This document shows positions 35,260-44,408 of a stretch of DNA of 64,000 bases, one piece after another. The DNA comes from Chryseobacterium oleae (GTDB taxonomy: Bacteria; Bacteroidota; Bacteroidia; Flavobacteriales; Weeksellaceae). The position numbers were made by a program, and so were the translations under genes. The notes beneath the pieces were generated by a model, which ran no database searches, had not been told where the DNA came from, and was given only the letters and a program-made list of their open reading frames with translations. Each line of letters begins with the position of its first letter. Within the stretch, counting starts at the first letter, position 1. The stretch is from NCBI RefSeq assembly GCF_900115055.1, contig NZ_FOVD01000010.1, positions 1 through 64,000 on the forward strand. Direction: 5' to 3'.

Positions 35260-36768
35260 CTAAAGACGGCTGCCGCTGTTTTTGAACCTTGTAAAATAAA
35301 GAATATCCGTTTTCTTGTCTTTATCCAGCTTCAAAACTTCCTTCTGCCAATAATATTTATCATAAATAATATCCTTCAGTGGCTCGTTCTGAAAGTTCAC
35401 AACTCCGTATTTATCCTGCTTCTTCACGACAATTTCATTCTCAGAATTTTCAAATGCAATAATGTCATCGTAGATAAAAGGAACGATCTCCTTCCCCTTT
35501 CCATCAATGATTCCGTATAAATTACTGGCGTTCCTGCAAACTACCGGTTTCGAATATAGATTAAAAATATTGAAAAAATCCGGCTCCTGTTCTTTAATGG
35601 CAACAATGTCCTTAAGCACAGAAGTTGACCTGTTGAGGACAGAAAATTGATAGTAACCGTCTTGCTTTTTAATGATCAGCTGGTCGGGATAGAAGGCGAT
35701 GACCTGTGTATTTTGATCCAGAATATTCTTCAGATCCTGATTCAGAAACTGCTCTTCCTGACCTTTTTTAAGGTAAATAAAGTCTTTTCCTGAAATGCTG
35801 AAGCTCTGTACGAAATCATATTCCTGAGGAACGACGATCTCTCCATTAAGGTTCCCCACTCCCGTTTTCTTTGATTTATCACTGTAAACACTAAACAAAT
35901 CGTTGAACAGTGGCGTTAAATACTTGAAATTGTTTGGATAAAGCTTCCTGTCTTTTTTATTGAAAACGGTTGCTTTTCCTTTTTTTCTGAGATAAACATA
36001 CTCTTTCGCTCCAAAATATTCCGGTGAAGCATCATCATAGATTTCTTCAGCAAGAATGTTTTCTTCGGCATCTACTAAACCATACTTCCCTGTTGTTCTG
36101 CTCTTTGTGATCAGATACGGATAAGAAGCTAAACTGTAAATCTGCGTCGAGAACTTATGAAGAGTCTGCCCGTTTTTTCCAATGATTTCGCTTTGATTAT
36201 CTTCATTAATAATCAGTGCTTTACCATTTTCAAAGTGATAATCCTCTTTAAATTCACGGGGACTGACCTGTTTTCCTTCCAGATCATATAAAAACCATAC
36301 TTTATCTTTCTTCACGAAAAAACGGTCTTCCGCCACAAACAGGATTCTCTCAGAATAAGGAATAATTTCTTTTCCCTGATAGTCATAAACTGCTTCTTTT
36401 CCCTCTTTTGAAGAGATGATACGCTTTTTACTCAGCCATGGTGTGTTGAAGCTCTGATCGTCTAAAGGAAGCAATTCGTTTCCTTTTTCATCAATGATGG
36501 CAGATTTGGTTTTATAACCGGATTCTCCTGAGGTAAGAATGAACCGGTTTTTAAATATATGCGAAATACTGTGAGCAGATTCAAACGTAATATTTCCCAA
36601 TGAATCTACAATACTTTCTTTTTTATTTTTCGAATCATAAACCGTTCCGTAGCCTTCTGAGTAGGAATGAACCTCCATCCCTATCTTTTTGGACAAAAGG
36701 ATCTTGGTATACTGATTGGTCTGGGCCATACACACTGACGAACACAGTGCGAAAACTAAGTTTTTCAA
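35260..36768 (-). CDS. WG-repeat protein, secreted
   Basis: A 502-residue protein with a signal peptide (MKNLVFALCSSVCMAQ). It holds several copies of the WG/KWG-type repeat (GYGTVYDSKNKKE, KYGLVDAEENILAEEIYDDA, LYGIIDGKGKEIVPFIYDD, KYGVVNFQNEPLKDIIYDKYYW), each about 35-45 residues: a short hairpin around G-x-I/V-D/N and then IVPF-Y-D. Function of these repeats is unknown, but they are often on the cell surface. It starts 5 bp after rsmI on the same strand, so it is co-transcribed with it and the acidic repeat protein. Confidence 0.85.
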   Translation of the reverse strand: MKNLVFALCSSVCMAQTNQYTKILLSKKIGMEVHSYSEGYGTVYDSKNKKESIVDSLGNITFESAHSISHIFKNRFILTSGESGYKTKSAIIDEKGNELLPLDDQSFNTPWLSKKRIISSKEGKEAVYDYQGKEIIPYSERILFVAEDRFFVKKDKVWFLYDLEGKQVSPREFKEDYHFENGKALIINEDNQSEIIGKNGQTLHKFSTQIYSLASYPYLITKSRTTGKYGLVDAEENILAEEIYDDASPEYFGAKEYVYLRKKGKATVFNKKDRKLYPNNFKYLTPLFNDLFSVYSDKSKKTGVGNLNGEIVVPQEYDFVQSFSISGKDFIYLKKGQEEQFLNQDLKNILDQNTQVIAFYPDQLIIKKQDGYYQFSVLNRSTSVLKDIVAIKEQEPDFFNIFNLYSKPVVCRNASNLYGIIDGKGKEIVPFIYDDIIAFENSENEIVVKKQDKYGVVNFQNEPLKDIIYDKYYWQKEVLKLDKDKKTDILYFTRFKNSGSRL

Positions 36769-36773
36769 TGAAT

Positions 36774-37448
36774 TTAAATAGAATTGTTGACAATAAGAAC
36801 GATCTCTCCCTTTAAAGTTTTGCTTTTGGAAAATTCAATTAATTCATTGATTGTTCCACGTTTGGTTTCTTCAAATTTTTTGGAAATTTCCCTGCTCAGA
36901 CTGGCTTTTGTTTCTTCACCGAAGAATTCTTTGATCTGCTCCAGAGTGGTATTGATCTTATGCGGGCTTTCGTATAAAACAATTGTCTTTTTCTCTTCTG
37001 CCAGCTGCTTCAGCTTCGTTTGTCTTCCTTTTTTCTGAGGCAGAAATCCTGCAAACAGAAATTCGTTATTTGGAAGTCCGGACACCACAAGTGCCGGAAT
37101 CAGAGCTGTTGCTCCGGGAAGACAAATCATTTCGATATTGTTGTCTGCTCCTGCTTTTGCCAATAAATAGCCAGGGTCCGATATTCCGGGTGTTCCGGCA
37201 TCGGTAATGATCGCGATATTCTGACCGCTTTTAAGATCGGCAACCACTTTTTCAGTCGCCTGATGCTCGTTGTGAAGGTGATAGGATTTTAAAGGTTTCG
37301 AAATCTCGTAATGCTTTAAAAGTATTCCTGATGTCCTTGTGTCTTCACATAAAATATAGTCAACTTCCTTGAGGACTTTTACAGCTCTGAAGGTCATATC
37401 TTCAAGGTTCCCGACGGGTGTGGGAACAAAATATAGGATTCCGCTCAA
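36774..37448 (-). CDS. rsmI: 16S rRNA (cytidine1402-2'-O)-methyltransferase RsmI
   Basis: A 224-residue tetrapyrrole-methylase-fold enzyme. YFVPTPVGNLEDMTFRAVKVLKEVDYILCEDTRTS, SGQNIAIITDAGTPGISDPGYLL and LPGATALIPALVVSGLPNNEFLFAGFLP are RsmI signatures. It 2'-O-methylates C1402 in the ribosomal decoding site. It is shorter than the Escherichia enzyme (about 286 residues) because the C-terminal extension is absent, as in other Bacteroidota. It lies between the acidic repeat protein and the WG protein on one transcript (gaps of 2 and 5 bp). Confidence 0.93.
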   Translation of the reverse strand: MSGILYFVPTPVGNLEDMTFRAVKVLKEVDYILCEDTRTSGILLKHYEISKPLKSYHLHNEHQATEKVVADLKSGQNIAIITDAGTPGISDPGYLLAKAGADNNIEMICLPGATALIPALVVSGLPNNEFLFAGFLPQKKGRQTKLKQLAEEKKTIVLYESPHKINTTLEQIKEFFGEETKASLSREISKKFEETKRGTINELIEFSKSKTLKGEIVLIVNNSI

Positions 37449-37450
37449 AA

Positions 37451-38953
37451 TTATAAGAATTTATTTTCTACCAATATCCAGAGTCTCTGGGCATATTCAT
37501 CTACTTTACTCCACTTTCTGTCGTAATAAAGGTCGCTGAGATATTCTTTTGCTTCTTCCAGGTTTCTGAAACTGTTTAACCGGGCTACCGTTTCGTTCAG
37601 ATCCGTCTGGCTTCCGCCGAACAGCGTTTTTGAAAAGGCAATTCTGTCATTCAGGTCCAGTCTGAATTCAGGTTTTACCTTATCAGCCTCCATAAATTGG
37701 GTAGGAATGTTGGTTTTCAGAATGCTTCCCTGCTCTTCTTTTACTTCAGGCGCCGGTTTTTCTTGTGGCACTTCCCTTTCCAGATGATCGTCGTCAAAAA
37801 GGGTTTGTATAGCTTTCAGTCCTTTGATATTGGCCAGTTTTATTTTTTTCTCCTGCTGATAGGCATCGAGATCTTCGAAGCTCTCATCAGAGGCGAGTTT
37901 TTGGTTTTCTGTTTCCGGGAACGGTTTATCTATATCGACAATTTTTCTTCTGTCATAGACTTCCGCCAGGATGGTTTCTTCCTTTTCTTCCAAAGGAAAA
38001 TCATTTTTTATTTCGCTTAAAATACCTTCCACATTAGACGTTTCCGTAAGCATTTCTCCCTGCTCGATGGTTACATTGGATGCAATGAACTGTTCTTCGT
38101 TTTCCTCGATCAGGATTTCGTCTTCCAGCATTTCAGTGTCGAAAATACTTGGAATTCTTTCAGTCTGTTCTTTGGTTTTTTCAGGAGTATGCAGCTCCGG
38201 TTCTTCTGTTTCAGGGTCGTTTGAAGCATTTGTTTCATGTGAAACGTTGTCTTCATCTTCGTCCAGTTCATTTAGCTGATGATTGAAAACCGCCTCCTCT
38301 TCTGTGGTTTCGGTGATGAATAAATCTTCATTGAGATCTTCATCATTATCAGGTTTCGCATCGGCAAGGATTCTTTCTTCATCCACAAAGCTTAAGACTT
38401 TTTCATTGGGATTGAAAGATTCATTTTCATCAATTTCGTTCAGCTGATTATTAAAAACGGCTTCTTCTTCCGTAAGATCATGCTGAGAAACTTTTATCTG
38501 AGCCTCGTCAGCAGGAGTTTGTCCGTAGTTTTCCTCTGCAAAACTGACGATATTCTCATGGAATTCATTTTCTACGATCTCATCGAGCTGATGATTAAAT
38601 TTTTCCTCTTCATCTACTAATGCAGCTGAATAATTTTCACCTTCGTTTTCATCGATTTCATTGAACTCATTATTGAAGATCGCCTCCTCTTCCGTCACTT
38701 CATGATTAGACTCATGTCCGTCATCAGAAAGGGATGAAATGTACTGGCTCTCTGTATTCTGCTGAGAATGATCGGTAATAAAGTACTCGATATTTTTCTC
38801 CAGCAACCTTAAAAAAGAGATCCTGTTCGCAAGCTCATCTACAAGATCCTGCTTGGAAAGTAATTCATCTACGTTGTTTATTTTCTCCAAAATATCGATG
38901 ATATTTTTGGATTCAAAAAAAATTTTTTCCTTTAAATCTTGGATGTTCTGCAT
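37451..38953 (-). CDS. acidic protein with internal repeats, unknown
   Basis: A 500-residue, very acidic protein. An N-terminal coiled segment (about 1-60) is followed by four copies of the unit TEEEAVFNNQLNEIDENE at about residues 87-104, 113-130, 161-178 and 217-235. A long variable Glu/Asp-rich linker follows. The last 75 residues (FRLDLNDRIAFSKTLFGGSQTDLNETVARLNSF...) are a structured, probably conserved domain. There is no signal peptide or membrane helix. It is co-transcribed with rsmI (2-bp gap). I do not recognise the family; a scaffold or adaptor with repeated binding motifs fits the layout. Confidence 0.75.
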   Translation of the reverse strand: MQNIQDLKEKIFFESKNIIDILEKINNVDELLSKQDLVDELANRISFLRLLEKNIEYFITDHSQQNTESQYISSLSDDGHESNHEVTEEEAIFNNEFNEIDENEGENYSAALVDEEEKFNHQLDEIVENEFHENIVSFAEENYGQTPADEAQIKVSQHDLTEEEAVFNNQLNEIDENESFNPNEKVLSFVDEERILADAKPDNDEDLNEDLFITETTEEEAVFNHQLNELDEDEDNVSHETNASNDPETEEPELHTPEKTKEQTERIPSIFDTEMLEDEILIEENEEQFIASNVTIEQGEMLTETSNVEGILSEIKNDFPLEEKEETILAEVYDRRKIVDIDKPFPETENQKLASDESFEDLDAYQQEKKIKLANIKGLKAIQTLFDDDHLEREVPQEKPAPEVKEEQGSILKTNIPTQFMEADKVKPEFRLDLNDRIAFSKTLFGGSQTDLNETVARLNSFRNLEEAKEYLSDLYYDRKWSKVDEYAQRLWILVENKFL

Positions 38954-39014
38954 AATAAGAATCTTATTAAAATTGCTTACTTTTGATCTTAAAAATATAC
39001 GGCTAATTTAACAA

Positions 39015-39605
39015 ATGTTTTTAGAAAATACAATTAATCATTCCAAACAAAGTGGTTGGATGGAAGTTATTTGTGGCTCTATGTTTTCGGGAAAAACCGA
39101 GGAGCTGATCCGAAGATTGCGAAGAGCAGAAATGGCGGGTCAGAACGTGGAAATTTTTAAACCGAGACTGGATACACGATATTCTGAAGAGGACGTTGTT
39201 TCTCACAATCAGAATAAAATCCGCAGTACAGCAGTAGATAATCCCAATGAAATTCTTCTGCTGGCCTCAAACTGCGATGTGGTGGGAATAGATGAAGCAC
39301 AGTTTTTTGATGAAAGCATTGTAGATATTGCCAATCAGCTTGCCAACAGCGGCGTAAGAGTGGTTGTGGCAGGACTTGATATGGATTTCCTGGGCCGCCC
39401 GTTCGGACCGATGCCTAATTTAATGGCGACTGCAGAATACGTCACAAAAGTGCATGCTATTTGCAAGAGAACAGGGAATCTGGCCAACTACTCTATGAGA
39501 ATTTCCCAGGGAAATGATCTGGTGGAGCTTGGCGAAACGGAAAGCTATGAAGCAGTAAGCCGACGCGTTTTTATTGACGAAATGCTTTTAAGAAAGAAAA
39601 AATAA
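39015..39605 (+). CDS. tdk: thymidine kinase, type II
   Basis: A 196-residue salvage enzyme that phosphorylates thymidine. P-loop GSMFSGKT at residues 21-28, Walker B region DEAQFF, and the substrate lasso RISQGNDLVELGETESYEAVSRR. Type II enzymes normally bind structural zinc through two Cys pairs; here only one Cys (AICKRTG) of the first pair is left, and the second pair is replaced (EAVSRRVF). Thus zinc binding is probably lost, perhaps as in other Bacteroidota. It is divergent from the acidic repeat protein gene. A TACTTTTG box at 38978-38985 may be its promoter. Confidence 0.94.
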   Translation: MFLENTINHSKQSGWMEVICGSMFSGKTEELIRRLRRAEMAGQNVEIFKPRLDTRYSEEDVVSHNQNKIRSTAVDNPNEILLLASNCDVVGIDEAQFFDESIVDIANQLANSGVRVVVAGLDMDFLGRPFGPMPNLMATAEYVTKVHAICKRTGNLANYSMRISQGNDLVELGETESYEAVSRRVFIDEMLLRKKK

Positions 39606-39631
39606 TACCGCACAGCGGATGGATGATCTCG

Positions 39632-39689
39632 AAGGCGCAAAGTTATTTCTGCATGTACAAAAGTATCTGTATTAATTATTTTGCGCCTT
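39632..39689. repeat. inverted repeat of the GCGCAAAG word
   Basis: AAGGCGCAAA (39632-39641) and TTTGCGCCTT (39680-39689) are 10-bp arms 38 bp apart, with further partial pairing inside. The same word is in gene-free DNA at 19770-19790 and 20785-20800. Confidence 0.6.
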
Positions 39690-39729
39690 TGCAGTGGTCC
39701 AGAAAAAATAAATTAACTTGTAAAGGTAA

Positions 39730-39801
39730 ATGGGCAAAGTTTCAGCTTCCCCCAAATTTACCATCAGTGAGATCAAAATAAAGCAGAAGGGGTACCAATG
39801 A
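39730..39801 (+). CDS. possible 23-residue upstream ORF overlapping murF-alr
   Basis: ATG at 39730 opens 23 codons (MGKVSASPKFTISEIKIKQK plus GYQ) and stops with a TGA that overlaps the murF-alr start (ATGA). The overlap is the usual geometry for translational coupling. No homology can be judged at this length, so it could be a leader or chance. Confidence 0.25.
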   Translation: MGKVSASPKFTISEIKIKQKGYQ

Positions 39802-42245
39802 ACTATACAGTAAAACAAATTGCAGACATCACCAATGCACAGATCATTGGAGATCAGGATTTAGTGATCAGAAATATAGCGTTTGACAGCAGAATTATTT
39901 ATTCAACGAAAAATACGGCATTTGTAGCGATCAATACGCACAAGAATTCCGGTGAAAAATTCATTGAATCTGCCATAGATCGCGGTATTGCTGTGATCAT
40001 TTCTGAGCATCAGTATCCGCAGTTTGACCATATTACATGGATCATTGTTGAAAATTCGGTGGATTTTCTTCAGCAACTGGCTAAGTACCATTTCGAAAAC
40101 TCTCACCTTAAATCTATCGGAATTACAGGAAGCAACGGGAAAACTATTTTAAAAGAATGGCTTTACCAATGCCTCTGGAATGAGTTTCCAACCGTAAAAA
40201 GTCCGAAAAGTTTTAATTCTCAGATCGGTCTTCCGCTTTCCCTGCTTCAAATCAACAGTTCCTATGAACTTGGAATTTTTGAAGTAGGAATTTCAAAGCC
40301 GCGTGAGATGGAAAAACTGGAACATATATTCCATCCGCAGATCGGACTGCTTACGCATATCGGAAATGCCCACGCAGCCAATTTTCAATCTGAAGAAGAG
40401 CTGATCGATGAAAAGATCATGCTTTTTAAAGGTTCTGAAGTCATTATTTACAATGGCGACAATGTATTGGTTGACCAGAAAATAAAGGAATTATATTCCA
40501 CTAAAAAATTAATTTCTTACGGATTTAAAAAGAACAACCAGGTTTTCATCAAAGAAGGTATTTCCAAGGATGAAAAAATTACGGTTGTTTATTTTGATGA
40601 AGAAATCTCCTTCCCTGTTCATCAGAGAGATGAAGCTACGTTGACGAATGCTCTGGCTTTGATCACCGTTTTAAAAGAACTGAATATCGATAATCAAAAG
40701 ATCATCGAAAAAATCAATTCTTTAAAGGCTGTGGAAATGCGTCTGGAAGCCATTGAAGGCATTAAAAATAATATCGTCATCAACGATTCTTTTAATCTGG
40801 ATCTGGATTCTTTGAAAACCGCGCTTCAGTTTCTGAATGAATATAAGAAATCTAAAAAATCGCTGGTTTTAACTGACATTGTAGGGGTTAATTCCAATTC
40901 ACAGGAACTTTATGAAGAAGTTTCCGAACTGGTGAATGATCAGAATTTCGATTCTGTATTCTTAATCGGGGATGAAATATCAAGTTTCAGTGAATTATTT
41001 AAAGCTAAAACTTCTACTTTCGTCAATACAAAAGAATTAATTGACAGTAAACGTCTTACAGACATTGAAAACCAAATTATTCTTCTGAAAGGAGCCAGAA
41101 AATTTGAAATCGAGAAGCTTAAAGATATTCTTGAACTCAGAAAGCATGACACCGTTCTGGAGATCAATCTGAATGCAATTCTTCATAATATTAATTATCA
41201 TAAGTCCCTCCTGAAGCCAGAAACCAAAATGATGGCTATGGTAAAAGCAAATGCTTACGGATTGGGCAGTTATGAAATTTCCGAATTTCTACAGCATCAT
41301 CATATTGATTATCTGGGTGTTGCCTATGCTGATGAAGGTGTAGAACTGCGTAAAAAAGGAATCACCACTCCTATCGTGGTTATGAATCCTGAGCAGCACA
41401 GCTATGAAGCGATTATTGAATATAATTTAGAACCTGAAATTTACAGTTTCAGAGTTTTGGAATTATTCTATGAAGCGGTTCAGAAGTCCGGTTATGATAA
41501 AAAATATCCAATTCACATTAAACTGGAAACCGGTATGCACCGTCTTGGTTTTAAAGATTTTGAATTGGACCAGCTCAGCGAAACTTTAAGCAGCAAAAAT
41601 GTAAAAGTGCAGAGCCTATTCAGTCATTTGTCTTCATCTGACATGCCTGAGGAAAAAGAATTTACACTCAGACAGTTTGAAGTTTTCGAAAAAAATTCCA
41701 GTTATCTGATTGAAAAACTGGGCTACGCTCCTATCCGTCATATCTTAAATTCCTCAGGAATAACAAGTTATACAGAACAGCAGTATGACATGGTAAGAAT
41801 CGGAATAGGAATGATCGGTGAATCACCATGTAGTGAAATACAGAAACAACTTCAGTCTGTGGTAAGCTTTAAAACTGTAATTTCGCAGATATCAACAGTA
41901 GATACCGGAGAATCTGTAGGTTACAGCAGAAAATACAAACCTGATCATGCCGCAAAGATCGCTACGATTCCTGTAGGCTATGCAGACGGAATTCCGAGAC
42001 TGATCGGAAACCAGGTAGGTAATGTAGGTGTTAATAAGATTCTGGCCCCGATTGTCGGCAATATCTGTATGGATATGATGATGATCAACGTAGACCAGAT
42101 CCCCAATGTTAAAGAAGGTGATACGGTCACCGTTTTTAATGCAAAACCAAGTTTAAAAGAATTCGCAGGCTACTGCAAAACAATCACTTATGAAGTGCTA
42201 ACATCCATTTCACCCCGGGTGAAACGGATATATATAAAAGACTAG
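39798..42245 (+). CDS. fused UDP-MurNAc-tripeptide:D-Ala-D-Ala ligase / alanine racemase (MurF-Alr)
   Basis: An 815-residue fusion. The MurF part (about 1-450) has the ATP site GITGSNGKTILKEW and EVGISKPREMEKL, and adds D-Ala-D-Ala to the peptidoglycan precursor. The alanine racemase part (about 455-815) has the PLP Lys483 in MVKANAYGLGSYE, then KLETGMHRLGF, HILNSSG, MVRIGIGMIGE and the C-terminal VGYSRKYKP with catalytic Tyr. The fusion is known in Bacteroidota and places production and use of D-Ala in one protein. In the MurF P-loop the usual GKTT is GKTI. The C terminus ends 2 bp before the patatin gene. Confidence 0.95.
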   Translation: MNYTVKQIADITNAQIIGDQDLVIRNIAFDSRIIYSTKNTAFVAINTHKNSGEKFIESAIDRGIAVIISEHQYPQFDHITWIIVENSVDFLQQLAKYHFENSHLKSIGITGSNGKTILKEWLYQCLWNEFPTVKSPKSFNSQIGLPLSLLQINSSYELGIFEVGISKPREMEKLEHIFHPQIGLLTHIGNAHAANFQSEEELIDEKIMLFKGSEVIIYNGDNVLVDQKIKELYSTKKLISYGFKKNNQVFIKEGISKDEKITVVYFDEEISFPVHQRDEATLTNALALITVLKELNIDNQKIIEKINSLKAVEMRLEAIEGIKNNIVINDSFNLDLDSLKTALQFLNEYKKSKKSLVLTDIVGVNSNSQELYEEVSELVNDQNFDSVFLIGDEISSFSELFKAKTSTFVNTKELIDSKRLTDIENQIILLKGARKFEIEKLKDILELRKHDTVLEINLNAILHNINYHKSLLKPETKMMAMVKANAYGLGSYEISEFLQHHHIDYLGVAYADEGVELRKKGITTPIVVMNPEQHSYEAIIEYNLEPEIYSFRVLELFYEAVQKSGYDKKYPIHIKLETGMHRLGFKDFELDQLSETLSSKNVKVQSLFSHLSSSDMPEEKEFTLRQFEVFEKNSSYLIEKLGYAPIRHILNSSGITSYTEQQYDMVRIGIGMIGESPCSEIQKQLQSVVSFKTVISQISTVDTGESVGYSRKYKPDHAAKIATIPVGYADGIPRLIGNQVGNVGVNKILAPIVGNICMDMMMINVDQIPNVKEGDTVTVFNAKPSLKEFAGYCKTITYEVLTSISPRVKRIYIKD

Positions 42246-42247
42246 TT

Positions 42248-44404
42248 ATGAGAAAACTCCTGATCCTTCTCTTCGTATTCCAACTCCTGATGATCCATTC
42301 ACAAGTGAAAAAGGATCTGGTCATACCCAAAAATCCCAGAATAGGACTTTCCCTTGCCGGTGGCGGTGCCAAAGGTTTTTCACATGTAGGAGTACTGAAA
42401 GTGTTAGACTCATTGGGAGTAAAAGTAGATTATATTTCCGGAACCAGTATGGGTGCCATTGTAGGTGGTCTCTACGCTTCGGGATATTCCGGGAAAGAAA
42501 TAGAAAAGATCGTGATGGATACCGATTTCTATTCACTCATCATGGATCCGAAATCCAGACAGGAATCTTCTTTCTTTAATAAGTCTGTCGATAAATATCT
42601 TTTATCCATTCCTTTAAAAAACGGGAAAATATCACTTCCCTCCTCTATCAGTTCAGGACAGAGAAATGTTTATCTTCTCAAAGAACTTTTCAAAAACGTT
42701 TCCAATATTGACGATTTCTCCAAACTTCCTATTCCTTTTATGTGCGTCGCTACCAATCTTGAAAGTGGCAATATGCAGATTTTCGAAAAAGGAGATCTGG
42801 TACAGTCTATTATGGCCAGCTCGGCCTTCCCTTCTCTTATGGATCCGGTAAAAATCGGGGACAGTATTTATATTGACGGGGCGATGACCGTCAATTATCC
42901 TTCAAAGCCGTTAAAGGACAAAGGAATCGATATCGTGATCGGTGTGGACCTTAATCAGGATTTATCGACGAGAGAGGATTTAAGCAATATTATATCCATC
43001 CTTAATCAGGTTATTGATTTCGGAATTAAAAGAGATACCAGAAAACAGTACAAATACACAGATATTAATATCAAGCCGAATCTGAAAGGAATGACGGCAA
43101 CCAGCTACGACGATAAAAAGAAAATTCTCGACAGCGGCTACGCAGAAGGCATGAAATATACCGCCGTATTGGATCAGCTGCCAAAACGTTCGTTTGACCG
43201 CCTTAGGGAGCGCGTAAATCCTATATATTCCAATGTATACAAGATAGACAGTATTTCTTTGGATGGAGGCCGTATTTACGGTAAAAACTACGTTTTGGGG
43301 AAAATGGGACTGCGTCTCCCCTCTTTGCAGACTTATGGCAGTATCAATAAGAAAATTGATAAGCTTGTAGCCACCAATAACTACCGCTTTATCAATTATG
43401 ATATCATTCCGGAAAATGATGCGAATTATCTGAAACTCTACGTTACGGAAGACGATGCCCGTCACTTTTTAAAAGTCGGACTGCATTATGATGAAGTTTT
43501 CAAAACGGGACTTCTTTTAAATTATTCGGGAAAACGTCTTTTATTTAAGAATTCAAATCTTTCACTGGATGTAGTTGTCGGAGATAAACCAAGATATTAT
43601 CTGAACTATTTTATTGATAATGGATATATTCCAGGTTTCGGTATCTATTCTTCAGGAATGAGCTTCGATCTTAAAAATGTAGACAATAATATCGTAGACA
43701 AGTGGGAATGGTTCAGAAATGAAGCCTATATACAGTCCGTATGGAGAGATAAATTCGCCATTGGAGGTGGAATAAGCCACGATTACTTTGGCGCTGAAAT
43801 AAACGGTGTACATGAGAGATATATGCGTTTCTTAAACCCGTATGTATTCTTAAAAAGTGATACCCAGGACGACAAAGACTTCCCTTCCAGAGGGATTTAT
43901 ATCAATGCTGAAGGTAAAGTTATCGATCTTCTGAAATCTGAAGTTGATAAAAGGATCATCCAGGTTAAAGCGGATATCCGACTTAATGTTCCGCTTTCAA
44001 AGCAATTCACCTATCGTCTGAATCTTTATGGAGGAATTACGATCGGAGACAATCTTCCGGAGTTTTACCAGTATAGATTGGGTGGAATCTTTGAACAGAA
44101 CCTTATTAACTTCAAGAGTTTTGGAGGCTTTTATTTTGCTCAGTTGAACACTAATAACGTTATATTGATCTCCAACGATCTTCAGTTTAAATTTAATAAA
44201 AGCTATTTTATCAGTGGAAACTTCAGCTTTGCCAATCTTTCGGATGACATCAAATTTGAAGATGCTGTTAAAGTAAATTATAGCTCAGTGGGACTTACGG
44301 CTGGATACAAATCTCCTTTCGGGCAGATTAAAGTCAACTTCAGCCATTCACTTAAAAACAATCAAAAAGGCATATTCAGTGTTATTTTAGGACACTGGTT
44401 TTAA
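42248..44404 (+). CDS. patatin-like phospholipase with C-terminal outer membrane barrel
   Basis: A 718-residue protein with a signal peptide (1-19). The patatin domain at about 31-290 has the oxyanion motif LAGGGAKGF, nucleophile Ser67 in GTSMG and the catalytic Asp in DGAM near residue 210. A POTRA-like segment (about 325-400: YKIDSISLDGGRIYGKNYVLGKMGLR) and a 16-strand Omp85-type surface-antigen barrel follow, ending IFSVILGHWF with the aromatic C terminus. The layout matches PlpD-type (type Vd) proteins: lipase in the periplasm or secreted, barrel in the outer membrane. It follows murF-alr by 2 bp. Confidence 0.9.
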   Translation: MRKLLILLFVFQLLMIHSQVKKDLVIPKNPRIGLSLAGGGAKGFSHVGVLKVLDSLGVKVDYISGTSMGAIVGGLYASGYSGKEIEKIVMDTDFYSLIMDPKSRQESSFFNKSVDKYLLSIPLKNGKISLPSSISSGQRNVYLLKELFKNVSNIDDFSKLPIPFMCVATNLESGNMQIFEKGDLVQSIMASSAFPSLMDPVKIGDSIYIDGAMTVNYPSKPLKDKGIDIVIGVDLNQDLSTREDLSNIISILNQVIDFGIKRDTRKQYKYTDINIKPNLKGMTATSYDDKKKILDSGYAEGMKYTAVLDQLPKRSFDRLRERVNPIYSNVYKIDSISLDGGRIYGKNYVLGKMGLRLPSLQTYGSINKKIDKLVATNNYRFINYDIIPENDANYLKLYVTEDDARHFLKVGLHYDEVFKTGLLLNYSGKRLLFKNSNLSLDVVVGDKPRYYLNYFIDNGYIPGFGIYSSGMSFDLKNVDNNIVDKWEWFRNEAYIQSVWRDKFAIGGGISHDYFGAEINGVHERYMRFLNPYVFLKSDTQDDKDFPSRGIYINAEGKVIDLLKSEVDKRIIQVKADIRLNVPLSKQFTYRLNLYGGITIGDNLPEFYQYRLGGIFEQNLINFKSFGGFYFAQLNTNNVILISNDLQFKFNKSYFISGNFSFANLSDDIKFEDAVKVNYSSVGLTAGYKSPFGQIKVNFSHSLKNNQKGIFSVILGHWF

Positions 44405-44408
44405 TACA

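Noticed and set aside
35206..35520. Plus-strand open frame upstream of fabG
   Set aside because: Antisense to the WG-repeat gene 3' end and without any recognisable protein pattern.
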